Assembly (NCBI GenBank): GCA_030704615.1 | Contig: CM060733.1 | Span: 3,844,001-3,908,000, forward strand | Length of the DNA: 64,000 bases | Source of the DNA: Takakia lepidozioides | Taxonomy: Eukaryota; Streptophyta; Takakiopsida; Takakiales; Takakiaceae | Direction of reading: 5' to 3' | Part shown: positions 50,101 to 59,735 of the stretch, piece by piece | How the letters are laid out: each line of letters opens with the position of its first letter | Numbering within the stretch: the stretch's first letter is position 1 | Position numbers and translations under genes: made by a program | Notes under the pieces: generated by a model | What the model saw: the letters and a program-made list of their open reading frames with translations, nothing else | Database searches by the model: none | What the model was told of the DNA's origin: nothing

Positions 50101-50380
50101 AGGGTTTGTCTTGTTTTTGAATTTGCCCGAGGCCAATGAGCATACACCCTTAAGTTGTACAGAATATGCAGGCGCTTTCTATCCCTATCCCACTGTTGGA
50201 AATTCCCTAGAAAACACTCCTAGCCGTGATCCTTCCTTCAAGGTATGCATCAGCTCAAAGCTGAAGCAGCTTGGCCTTGAGAAGGAGCCCATGATTCTTG
50301 TCAGTCTTGTGCCCAAAAGCAAGGAGAGTGATGAAACTGCCATCAGCATTCAATCCCTCCAGATAGAGCTTGCCCAATAA
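47133..50380 (+). pseudogene. Polyphenol oxidase (tyrosinase family), degenerate
   Basis: The family is a two-copper enzyme that oxidises phenols to quinones, in plants usually targeted to the thylakoid lumen. Remnants in order are 47133-about 47495 (ELMRALPDDDPRSF, KLHCAY), 48370-about 48832 (VHRNWLQLPFHRWFVYFHER with two CuA histidines, FWQWDNQRDVDPPSNVLPSM), about 49275-49553 (AARDPIFFAHHTNVDRLW with CuB histidines) and 49667-50380 (the DWL and KFDV regions). Several faults are visible. An in-frame TGA at 49973-49975 splits the last exon. The CuA thioether Cys after HCAY is replaced by Arg. The first CuB His is absent (DFSFDFCVHV). No consistent splice join links the first two pieces. The 48.37-48.83 kb exon is much more GC-rich than its surroundings. 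Exon mis-reading could explain part of this, but not the stop. Confidence 0.8.
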
Positions 50381-50747
50381 CGTGACAATCAAGTTGATAA
50401 AAATATTAACCTTTTCAAGCACGTGAATGCCCCCAAGGTGATTTAGGATTGGAATGTTGCTACCTAATTGTTGGGTTGAACCTCTGGTCACATAGAAGAT
50501 CCACACAGACTATATTTGATGCAATGGCTGATGGGGAGGGGACAGACTACAGCCAAATCTCACATCTCTTCTCTTGACTTTGCATATATGTACAAAATGT
50601 GCATATGTAATGCACAGGGCTTTTGCAGCAGAAGTTTCTTTTGTTTGGGAAATCAGTGTGCTTGTAAATTCAGTGACATAATGTTCAATTTGGCTGTCAC
50701 TCTTTCTTTATCCTTTTTCATTGCTTATACACGGATTGGTAACTAGC

Positions 50748-51253
50748 TGGTATTTGCCCTTGGAATACCATTCCAGTTGATACTGGATACTCGTCCTGTG
50801 AAGCCTTAAAACAAGCCTGAAGCATATACTCCTTTCCTCTCAAGAAGCAAGGTTTCACAACAAAGGGGCGAGCGGAAAGAGCAGGCAAACGCACGAGAGG
50901 AGGATCAAACACACGGATATGACACAAAGCAGCTCTCATCCAAAGCTTGTACACCAAAATCACATATACACTAACACCCGAGTACACTGCCCTGACCTTG
51001 TCTTTATACAAAAGCCCTAGCTTTAGTTGCCCGCTGCGTGACGAGGCGTCACAAGCCAAAACCCACGTCGCCGTTTAGTTACCCTAGATCTGATGAAGGG
51101 CTAGGATCGAGCCACAAGCCAAAACTACCCCTAACCTAGATATCATTGTAATGGTTTAACGGCTTTATACGCCAAAAAATTGTACTATGGATGTGTATCG
51201 CCGTTTTGGATGAAACGGGCCATTTCTAGGCTAAGCAATTATGGGCCATCACA
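50748..51253 (-). repeat. Gypsy LTR (3' LTR of a minus-strand element)
   Basis: Read on the minus strand, it starts TGTGATGG and ends ATACCA, the usual TG...CA ends, over 506 bp. A purine-rich tract (GTGGGGGGTAGG, about 51262-51273) lies just inside the element, as expected for the polypurine tract before a 3' LTR. A TATAAA-like box on the minus strand lies near 51005-51015. No partner LTR is in the window, and the left flank would provide the candidate 5-bp target CTAGC. Confidence 0.75.
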
Positions 51254-51567
51254 TCTGTGAAGCCTACCCCCCACGAAAAATCATGAGCTCCACGAAGGAA
51301 AACAAATAATAAGGAAATAACACCCTCCATTGCTGGGTGAAAAACCTACCAAGGGAAAACTTGGCACCTGCAGTTTGGGCCGAGGACAAAACCCTTGGCT
51401 AGGAAAATTGTGCAAGGAGTACAAATGGTGAATACCATGAAACTAAAATGTTTCTAAGTCCTAGAGAGGTCAAGTCCTAGGACCCCAAGAGTCACCATCC
51501 GCAAGCTAAGACTAAGCCGCTAAGAAGAGGATCAAGCTAAAGTAGATCGGCTAAGAAGATCAAGACG

Positions 51568-52997
51568 TCACCCCACCATGCGCCCCTCCACATTAATACA
51601 TGTGAGATCAAAAACTAGCTCGGAATGCACCAAGTCCGTCAAGGAAACAGGTTCATCCCGCACTTCAGTATTGGAGCCTTGTGGAAGAAGGAGAGCACGT
51701 CGCCTCCGTAAAATCCAATATATCAAGTATGGACCGTCGATCTTGAGCTTAGATTTGCATGCATGTTTGCCATGCTGTAATCGAACACATACGGTCTGTC
51801 CCACCTGAAACAGGTTAGAATACTTGACACGCTTGTTAAAATTACGGGCCTGGGTTAGCTGAGCCTTACCAATGTTCGTTTTGGCATCATGGATAGACAC
51901 CGCATGCCGAGCATGAAAATCCTCAACAAAGGTATCAAGATTAACCGGATCAGCAACAGTAGAGATAAGAGGGGTAGAATACAAAGGAGAAACACATACA
52001 ACAACTCAAAAGGAGTCTTCTTGGTGTTAGCATGCACGGCGGTGCGATAAGCAAAGAGAATAGGGGGAAGAAATGTATCCCACTCCCTGGTAAGTGCGTC
52101 ATTCTTCTCCAACATTCGGTAAAGAATTTGGTTGAAGTGTTCCGTAAGGCCATTGGTCTGGGGATGGTATGGGGCTGTGATGGAATGCTTAACACCGAAA
52201 TTGAAGCAAACCACCGTGAGGAGCTGGTTACAAAACTCCTTGCCCTGATCCGTTAGTATTTCCCGAGGACACCCATGCCGCACAAGGATCTCATTGAAGA
52301 AGAACTGAGCTACAACATCACTAGCCTTGGAACACAAAGGCCGGACTTCTACCCACTTAGTCAAGTAGTCGGTAGCAACACAAAGGTAGCTTCGACCCTT
52401 TGATGTGAGTGCGAGGGGTTCTACTAAGTCAATGCCAACACGAGCATTTAAAGCATGGGTGACAGGCAAAGGCTGCAGCTCATACAAGATCCGGGCCCTA
52501 GGGAGAGCAATGTTAGCACGACAACCTTCACACTTAGAGATGAACTCCGTGACGTCTCGGTGAATTCCCAACCAATAGTATACCTCTTGGATGCGGGCCA
52601 CAGTTTTCTTGATACCAAGGTGACCCGCATACAAATAACAATGGAAACGCTCCAATAAAGCATTCAGCTGGCTCCGTGGTGGCATCTCCAAGTAGCATGA
52701 CACTCCCCCTCTAGTGAGCTCCTTAAAAAGCTTATCACCCATGAAACGGTGAGTAAACACTTGAATATAGAATTTGTTTACGCAATGACTCGGAAAGGCT
52801 AGCTGGCGAATGTCCTGATTGGCATCGCTGGAGTAGCGCATCATGTAGCTGATCATCCATGACTTTAAGTAGCAGGGATATGGAGAGTGGGCCGAGTGCT
52901 CGGCGAGCTGACCTCTGGAACCCAAGTGGAACAATACACCACCTTCAGCATCTTGTGTGACTGCAGCTCGTAGACTCCCAACGCCAGCCACTCCCAA
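51568..52997 (-). pseudogene. Ty3/gypsy integrase remnant
   Basis: This is the C-terminal pol region of a gypsy LTR retrotransposon. It shows the H2C2 zinc region (HLGIKKTVARIQEVYYW, then CEGC), the integrase core with all three acidic residues (GIDLV, LTDQGKEF, LTEHFNQ) and the PYHPQTNG block. Past a frameshift near 51990, the GPY-type C-terminal module (FQVGQTVCVRLQHGKH, KLKIDGPYLI) follows. Reverse transcriptase and RNase H are missing upstream (above about 52.9 kb), so the element is 5' truncated and cannot be autonomous. The 3' LTR follows at 50748-51253. Confidence 0.88.
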
Positions 52998-53484
52998 CCG
53001 TCAGCTTCTTTAAGCCAAAAACCTACGCGGGTTGTGTCACCCTCTCTCCACGTGCGCGAAAGCACAGTCGAGTTCCAGTAGTCACTCAATCTCTCAAACG
53101 CACTCGGGCGAACCACCTGCTATGAAGCAAATGTAGTACCCACACCCAAGACTTGTACTAGATCAGTCAAAGCCCCACCCTTCAAACCATCAACCAACTG
53201 TGAATAAGTAGGCGCCAAGGCGCAGGGTCGGAGCTGAAACCGTAATGCCCTCAAGATCAAAGCCCATGTGCCTTGTAACATTAACGACAACCAACTTCGC
53301 CCTACCACACCAAGGCCATGATGACGCTCCGCACTTCGAACACCAGAGAGAGGCAAATACAAACCTACTTCTAGACTCGTCCTTGGAACCTGGTATTAAG
53401 ATACATAGAAAGCAAAGTTCGATAAAAAAAAGTAAGTGCATGTCAATCCAAACCAAAGGCAAAACCTTGCGCAAGGTGAAGCGC

Positions 53485-53807
53485 GAAGAGATTTGAATAA
53501 CCATAATAGTTATGGTTATGGTATGGATACTTCATTCCCATTTGCAGGGGAAGGGTAAGGGTTTAGACGTAACAATGGCGTAGAGTTTTGCTTAGGATTT
53601 TCAACGAGGGTTTAGGGCTTGGGTTGAAGACAGAAATGGTGAGCATACATGCTGGAAGACTCGCACTTGCTACAACTTAGTGTGTGTTAGTAGGGTACAA
53701 AATGGAAATTTGGATACATTGAAGAGATTTGGATAACCAAAATGGTTATGGTTATGGTTATGGTATGGAGAGTTGATTCCCATTTGCAAAGGGAAGGGAA
53801 AGGGTTC
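53485..53807 (+). repeat. Direct repeat pair of about 80 bp
   Basis: A block starting GAAGAGATTTGAATAACC (53485-53562) recurs as GAAGAGATTTGGATAACC (53721-53807). Both contain GGTTATGGTTATGGTAT and CATTCCCATTTGC-like words, and the second has one extra GTTATG unit. The copies are 236 bp apart, immediately upstream of the unrecognised ORF at 53882. Confidence 0.85.
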
Positions 53808-53881
53808 TGGGGTATTGGGTTAAGGATAAGTGGTTTCTGCATACACTATCCCTTGGTCACCAGGCTAAATTTCCAGTTTAT

Positions 53882-55492
53882 GTGCAGAGTTCCACCAAAC
53901 AGACTCCGGAATGGATTGCTGAGCTGCAGGCCATGGGATATCAGCCACCGCTGCTCCATCCAATCCCTGCTATTCAGGCTGTGTTGGCACAAACAAAGCC
54001 AACGGACTTCCATGCTAAAGTGCAAGCATTGGACTCAGCAGCTATTGATTCAGGTGATGACAATCCAATCCTGTTGCTTGAGATTTTGGCCCTAGAGGAC
54101 TGGGTTAAGCTATCCCTATCTGCAAATAAAAATGGCAAGTACATGATCAGTCTGATTGACTATCATGAACGTATGCCTACTATCCTTGAAGAGGATACCA
54201 AAGAACTCTCAGAATGTGGTCTTAAAGGAGAAAAGATTGAGGTTGCACTATGTCTGGCTAACCCTGAAGACGAACAGGCCCCTTCTACCCAGAAATCGTC
54301 CTCCAATGTTGAGCAGGATTTTACCCCCTCCGTCACCAATCACCCGCTTCTAAGTCACATGTGTCTTCCCGAACATGAAATTGATGCGGTGAAGGATTTC
54401 TGTGAGCATGTGGAAATGTCACAGGTGGAACAAGACAGGGCAGCAGGCGCTACCCCGGGGAATCAGCAATTTGTCCCTTGGACACCTCCTCGCTCCGTTG
54501 AGCTCGACGTGGCCAACAACGAGCACATGATGTGGCACCCGCAAGCCAACATCAACCTCTTAGCACCCATCTCCATCGAGATGTGGATGAAGTGGGGTAA
54601 CATCACTGATGCTGAACACCTACGTTGTTATCAGGATGCTATAGATGGTTTCCAGAGATTCAAAAAGGAGCCCATCGCTGTTGCATGGCCCTTAAAAACA
54701 TTTTATTATAAGCTCTGTGACAAAGGGGACAACATCACTCTTAGGACCAAAAATGATCCCCCTACTGGATCTGTCCGTTCCCGGAATCACAAAAGCCAAC
54801 TCTGGAACTGGCACAGGCCATACCTAAGATGTAATTGTGGACCTGGTGCTGCTCCGTCTGGATGTGTTGGAAGTGTGGCTTGGTTCGATCATTTGGTCTG
54901 GTACATGATTAACCATCTTGGGGCTTTCTTTCCTGATGCAACATACCCCTCAGCACAAAGCAAGTATTATAGCTTCATTGTATGGCTGATGAGGGCTGCC
55001 AGATCTGCAATACTGGCTCAGATAACATTCCAAATGATCCGGGAGCTCCTTTTGGAAGCAGCAGAAACTTTTGCCGATAACCCCAAGGCAAAATTGCTTG
55101 ATAAGGTACCGGACTCCAAAGGGGCTAGATTCATTGAGAGACTGATCAAACCTGGATCTTTCTCCGACAGCCTCCCCAAACCTACGTTTAATAGCTATAA
55201 ACGGCAACGCATTGAAGGGAACACTTTCCAGCAAACAGGGAGACCCAACAGGGGCAGGGGTGCTAATTTCAGAGGACGTGGGGGCTACCAAAGAGGTGGC
55301 AGGTTCGGGCAGAAACAACAATCTTTCTCCAACTCCGAGAATGCTAAGTCCGTAACCAGAACATCCAATGGAGGCTCTGGATCCAATTCCTGCTCCACAA
55401 TCGACATTGGGAGCCATGGGTCGAACCGATCCAAGCAGATGGCAGGAGAGTTCTCCCCAATCCACAAGAGGAACTTTGATGCCTGGGAATGA
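53882..55492 (+). CDS. Unrecognised 536-codon ORF with RG-rich tail
   Basis: I do not recognise a family. The frame is uninterrupted for 1.6 kb and has normal coding composition. It begins after an AG (TTTATGTGCAG) rather than with a good ATG, so it may be the second exon of a spliced gene. Visible parts are an acidic N-terminal third (PEWIAELQAMGYQPPLLHPI, LEDWVKLSLSANKNGKYMIS), a middle with Trp- and Cys-containing phrases (WNWHRPYLRCNCGPGAAPSG, WFDHLVWYMINHLGAFFPD), a helical stretch (QITFQMIRELLLEAAETF), then a basic RG-box tail (GRPNRGRGANFRGRGGYQRG). RG tails are common in RNA-binding proteins and in Gag-like ORF1 proteins of retroelements. The repeat-rich surroundings favour a mobile-element origin. 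It could also be a host gene. Confidence 0.5.
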   Translation: MQSSTKQTPEWIAELQAMGYQPPLLHPIPAIQAVLAQTKPTDFHAKVQALDSAAIDSGDDNPILLLEILALEDWVKLSLSANKNGKYMISLIDYHERMPTILEEDTKELSECGLKGEKIEVALCLANPEDEQAPSTQKSSSNVEQDFTPSVTNHPLLSHMCLPEHEIDAVKDFCEHVEMSQVEQDRAAGATPGNQQFVPWTPPRSVELDVANNEHMMWHPQANINLLAPISIEMWMKWGNITDAEHLRCYQDAIDGFQRFKKEPIAVAWPLKTFYYKLCDKGDNITLRTKNDPPTGSVRSRNHKSQLWNWHRPYLRCNCGPGAAPSGCVGSVAWFDHLVWYMINHLGAFFPDATYPSAQSKYYSFIVWLMRAARSAILAQITFQMIRELLLEAAETFADNPKAKLLDKVPDSKGARFIERLIKPGSFSDSLPKPTFNSYKRQRIEGNTFQQTGRPNRGRGANFRGRGGYQRGGRFGQKQQSFSNSENAKSVTRTSNGGSGSNSCSTIDIGSHGSNRSKQMAGEFSPIHKRNFDAWE

Positions 55493-55794
55493 TCAGTGAC
55501 AACCTAAAAATGGTATGTCCTTTCCCTTATGTATGCAGATTTGTTGTCTTTTGATGGAACAAAAAGAAAGAAAACCATGCATAAAGCAGCTGGTTTCTTA
55601 CACATATAATACCTTGAATAAACTAGTTTTATTTCGGGGTCTATGCTCAATACATACCCCAATCACACCATTAAGGTTGATATACTTGTTTCGGATACCC
55701 AGTTTGTCTAAAGGTAGCCTGATAATCCTTTTCAGGACATCTTCCGAAGGATTGGCATATGAGCAGGGAGAGTTTGCCCTTTTGGAGAGGAGTC

Positions 55795-55858
55795 TGGTAT
55801 GCACTCCCTTACGGGGTGAGTGCATACCACACTCACTCCGTAAGGGCCTGCCATACCA
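55795..55858. repeat. Multi-armed palindrome
   Basis: TGGTATGCACTC (55795-55806) pairs perfectly with GAGTGCATACCA (55818-55829). The overlapping block at 55806-55822 also pairs, with one mismatch, with 55830-55846 (CACTCACTCCGTAAGGG). TGGTAT at the left also pairs with ATACCA at 55853-55858. These are alternative competing stems in 64 bp. Confidence 0.9.
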
Positions 55859-55987
55859 GGGGTTGGATGGTGGGATTCCCTCTCTCTCCCTCTCTCTCCC
55901 TCTGGACACTGGGCTTATGGAATTGTTGTCCCGACTTCCATCCTTGAGGAAATTGGAAAAAAAACTGCAAAATTGGGTTGTAGGGAA

Positions 55988-56320
55988 TTTTGGATGTTCT
56001 TTATCCAAAATATTTTTTTTAGTGAAATATTTCTTCACTAAAAAACCTGTGAGTTGCAAAACTCCCGTCAGTTTATACTTTTTCAATCCAACCTAGATGA
56101 AAAAAAGACTTCATCTAACAGGACCTAAATACAGGGCAAGACAGGTTTTTTTTTTAAAATCCCCCATGTTTTTCATCTACCCTAGATGAAATACGGACTA
56201 CATCCGTTGAGTGCAAGACAGGATGAAAGCACGATGTCTTTCATCTTCCACGAATGAGAAACGGACAACGTCCGTCGGGCGGACAGACTGGCGGATGTTT
56301 TTTTTTATCCTGAGAAGGAT
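55988..56320. repeat. Cluster of consecutive short perfect hairpins
   Basis: At least eight perfect inverted repeats follow one another: 55988-55995/56003-56010, 56015-56026/56034-56045, 56094-56101/56110-56117, 56172-56179/56183-56190, 56193-56197/56203-56207, 56222-56229/56238-56245, 56261-56266/56270-56275, 56307-56311/56316-56320. Several reuse the same stem (TAGATGAA/TTCATCTA, ACGGA/TCCGT). GCAAGACAGG or a close variant recurs at about 56136, 56212 and 56332. This is a diverged tandem array whose units carry stem-loops. Confidence 0.85.
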
Positions 56321-56399
56321 GAATGACGGGCCAGACAGGGGAAAACCTTGCGCAACCTTAATGTCTTTCTTTTTGCGCTGCGAGAGCGCGCGCGATGGC

Positions 56400-58200
56400 G
56401 GCTTGTGAGGAGCGATGGTGCTCATGCTGCAGATACCTGAGCTGCCAATCCTTGAGTGTTTATGGCTCCTGTGAGCGACGCCTGGGCGGGCTCTTTAAGG
56501 CGATGGCGGTGGCTTAGAGATGAGGGAAGATTCCCTGTCTCAGTTGTTTGTTTTTTTGCTGCACAAGGGAACCGCGGCAGTGGCACCACCTGCATGCCTA
56601 GGACGTTTCCCTAGGAGCCCTCCTCTGGATCTTTGATGAATGGCGGCACAAGGAAGTCTCTCTCACTCCCTTTATAAACCCTACCTTTTGAAACCAAGTT
56701 TTTTTTTTTCTTGTGCTTGGCAAGACCTTGCTTTGGTTAAGGTAGCAGTGTTGTGGTGTTGGCGGAGTCCTCCCTGCATGGTTAGGCTTGTGGAGAGATG
56801 GCGACTCTCCCCCAAACAATAAAAAATGTTCTTTTTCTGTTGGTTTTGCTTCCTTGCTTACTTTGGCATTCTCTGCGCTTAGATTGAAGTGTATTTGACC
56901 TCGATAGCAAGTGTGGAAGCCTGCTACTCACCTCGTGCATCCTCACTAACTCACAATGCGTTGTGGTTGTTTTTGGGACGGGCACAGGTGAGGGCTTCCA
57001 CTTAATATTCTGATGTCTAGGTGCTGTTGGATGCCAAGTGGGATTGTAGAGCAGGGGAAGGAATCGCTTGCCAGGGACTCATCCTAAAATGTTGAAAAAC
57101 TAAACTACTCTATGGTTTTTCTTGATCCTGCCTCTTTCCTTCCTTGATTTTTGAATAAGAAGTGTAATACTTTCTACGATGGGCTAGTTCGGCCCAGCCA
57201 GTGGAAAACCTCTGTTATGTTGTGACAGCCGGGTTTATGATGGCTTGTGTGAGAGTGTTTTCCAGGCCCTAGTTTGTTTTGCTTACCTTATGGTAGTTGG
57301 AAACAAATTGAGAGGCTGCAAGGAACTGTTTGCTGCAACTACTCGGGTACCTCTGTTGGTAAAAGGCCCCTGTTATGTTCCAACCTAGATGGCTTTGTTA
57401 GCTAGATGCTTAGGCCAGGTTATGGTGAAGTTTCTGCCTGTGGCTATTCGGCTGACACTGAAATATGGCAGTAATATAAATGGTAACTGGTTTTTGAGGC
57501 AGCCAGGGTGGTCAAGTGGAAATACCCCCTGGACATGGTGTAATGACATGGTCAAATGTGGAATGATATGAAGGGTGTACTGACAGTATCATATACTGTC
57601 ACAGGATGTGTATGCAGTCCTTTATATTTACCTTGTTGTGTCATAAGCTTAGATTTTCAACTGTAGCAAGAAATAAAGGTATAGGGGTGTTCTGGAAAAC
57701 TTACTAGACATATCCATATCCCCTGTGGGGGCAAGCTGTACTGCACACCAGTCTAAAACAAATACTGGCAAACCTGTGATATCCAAGTGTTCCTTTTTTT
57801 TCTAACTCCATGACACCCATGGGGTTTTAGTAAGTATGCTTGGATTACAGCTTGCAGACAGTAAATCTGTATGACTATGTGACCTGCACCACATCAAGGC
57901 CAAAATATGGCCAAGTACCCGCCATCCCACCCAGACCTCTGTAAGTGTATCATGATCTTGACCGGTGGTCAATCAGCATCAGTGGCATACTCTCTGGATT
58001 ATGAATAATACTGACATGAACACATTACTGTACATGGATGTAATTCTGGATTTTCTAAGCTTGATGATTGATGGATGGTGCCACTGTTAAGTGGCTGATA
58101 TGTCTATTTATTCTTTCATGACAACGACCCTAGGGGTCATGTCTTTGTCTTGACATGACAAAAAGTATCTTCCCTCTCTTCTGTGCTGCTCTCTTTTAAG
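56400..58200. other. Region without supported gene
   Basis: No open frame longer than about 75 codons shows family character. The base composition shifts from GC-rich near 56.4 kb to mixed, with no terminal repeats that I can recognise. It separates the hairpin cluster from a plus-strand LINE piece. Confidence 0.45.
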
Positions 58201-58213
58201 CTCCTGACACCCT

Positions 58214-58640
58214 AAATTCAAGGTCAGATGGTGGGTTCAGCTGCAACATATGTCCAATACCAGATATCCTAAGTTAATCGATTCTATATCTTGGAAACAG
58301 GACCGCCCTGTCAAACAGAGTGAGCCCTGGGAGAAGAGAGTAAAATAGATTCTCAAGGATCTGAATCTAGACCCGCAAGTCTTGACCTTGCTGGATAAAC
58401 TTGACTTAGAGAGTGTAGTGTCCAAAGCCATGTTTGTTACCAGAAAATTGTCCGATGAAAATGAAGTTAGAAAGAAAACTTCCCTGAACCTGTTTCCAGT
58501 CTGTGACATGGGGGAGGACATCATGGATGCGCTCAAGGGTCTATCCCACTCTTGGCACCAGACCTCAATTTAAAGTCAGGGCAAGAAGACTACCTTTGAA
58601 CAGTAAACAGAAGCAGAGAGAAAAGGGAGAGTGCAATTTC
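58214..58640 (+). mobile_element. Internal LINE fragment
   Basis: This matches, in the opposite orientation, the segment of the PP4R2 LINE around 34.9-35.3 kb. The shared blocks begin AATTCAAGGTCAGATGGTGG and include TTGACCTTGCTGGATAAA and GAACCTGTTTCCAGTCTGTG. A residual reading frame is KLDLESVVSKAMFVTRKLSD. Both ends are missing, and neither side has the GA tract of the complete 3' copies. Confidence 0.8.
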
Positions 58641-59087
58641 CCTGACATCCTCTGCTGCTGCTGGTGCTTGAAGCGAGCTGGCACGGCGAGCTGCTGCGGT
58701 GCTGTCGCGGCTGCCAGCGGCGCGGGTCCCCGCCGCTGCAGGGCGTCTCTCCCCCGCTCACCACGGCTCTCTCTCTCTCTTCAGCTCGTTAGGTCGCGCC
58801 TCTGCGCGGCATTCCTACCACACAGGGAGAAAGACATCAGCCCGTGCTTAGGGCAAGAAAGAAAGACAGAAAGTGAGGGAGGAGGCGGTGCTTACCTTGG
58901 GCGTTGGAGCGGCGTTGGGGCAAACTCCTTGGGGCCTTGCAACCACCTCGGGCTCAGCAGCAGGTGCATTTCTCCTCCACCCTAAACCCCACTCTCTGAA
59001 CTACCTCTCTCCCAAAGAACAAACGAAAACGGGAGGGGAAAGAGATGCTTGAAGCACTTAGGGGAAAAAAAGGCGCGGCGCACACGT

Positions 59088-59313
59088 GCGACGCCCGGCC
59101 GTCGCACGCCAGCGCCCGCCCTTTTTTGAAATGTAAAAATGAAGATTGCGACGGCTGGCCGTCGTTTCTTGCGACCCCCGGCCCCATAAATAAAAAAACA
59201 CGTCGCCCCCCGCGACGGCTGTCCGTCGCGGGGTGCGACCCCTAGTTAAAAAATAAATAAATAACTCGTCGTCCAATGCGACGCCAGGGTGTCGCAGGAG
59301 GCGACGGCCGGCC
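59088..59313. repeat. Array of GC-rich dyads at about 63-bp spacing
   Basis: Near-palindromic motifs of the form GCGACGGCNGGCCGTCGC occur at 59088-59105, 59148-59164, 59212-59229 and 59278-59295, with a half copy at 59301-59313. Further half sites (GCGACCCCCGGCC, ACGTCGCC) lie between them. Start-to-start spacing is 60, 64 and 66 bp. The spacers are AT-rich with AAATAAATAA runs. There is no coding potential. Confidence 0.88.
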
Positions 59314-59735
59314 TTTCTGGATTTAGGGTTTAGGGCCTTTTGGGTTTCTTAGTTTTTATTTTATTTATTTATTTATTTTCATATGGTACTGGGTTAGGGT
59401 GTTTGCTTTTCTTTATGGTGCTGGGTTTTGGATTGGCGATTTTGGTTGTGGGTCTTGGGGTTAAAAGGATAAACGGTGTAATTAGGATTCACATACCCAA
59501 AATGTGGTTCAATCTGATAATCGCAAAGCGCTGGGTCTCAACAAATTTTTCCATAGTGTGAGCATCCTGTAGATAGAACGAGAGGAAGGATTTATTGTCT
59601 TGGGCTCTAGCACCATAGGGATGCTCCGCCTTTGGTTACCAATTTTGAAAGCCCTGAGGCTGAGGCATAGGGTTTTTTTTTGCCAACAGTTTTTGAGAAA
59701 TGAAAGTATTGGTGGTGTGTGTTAATTAGGATGGG

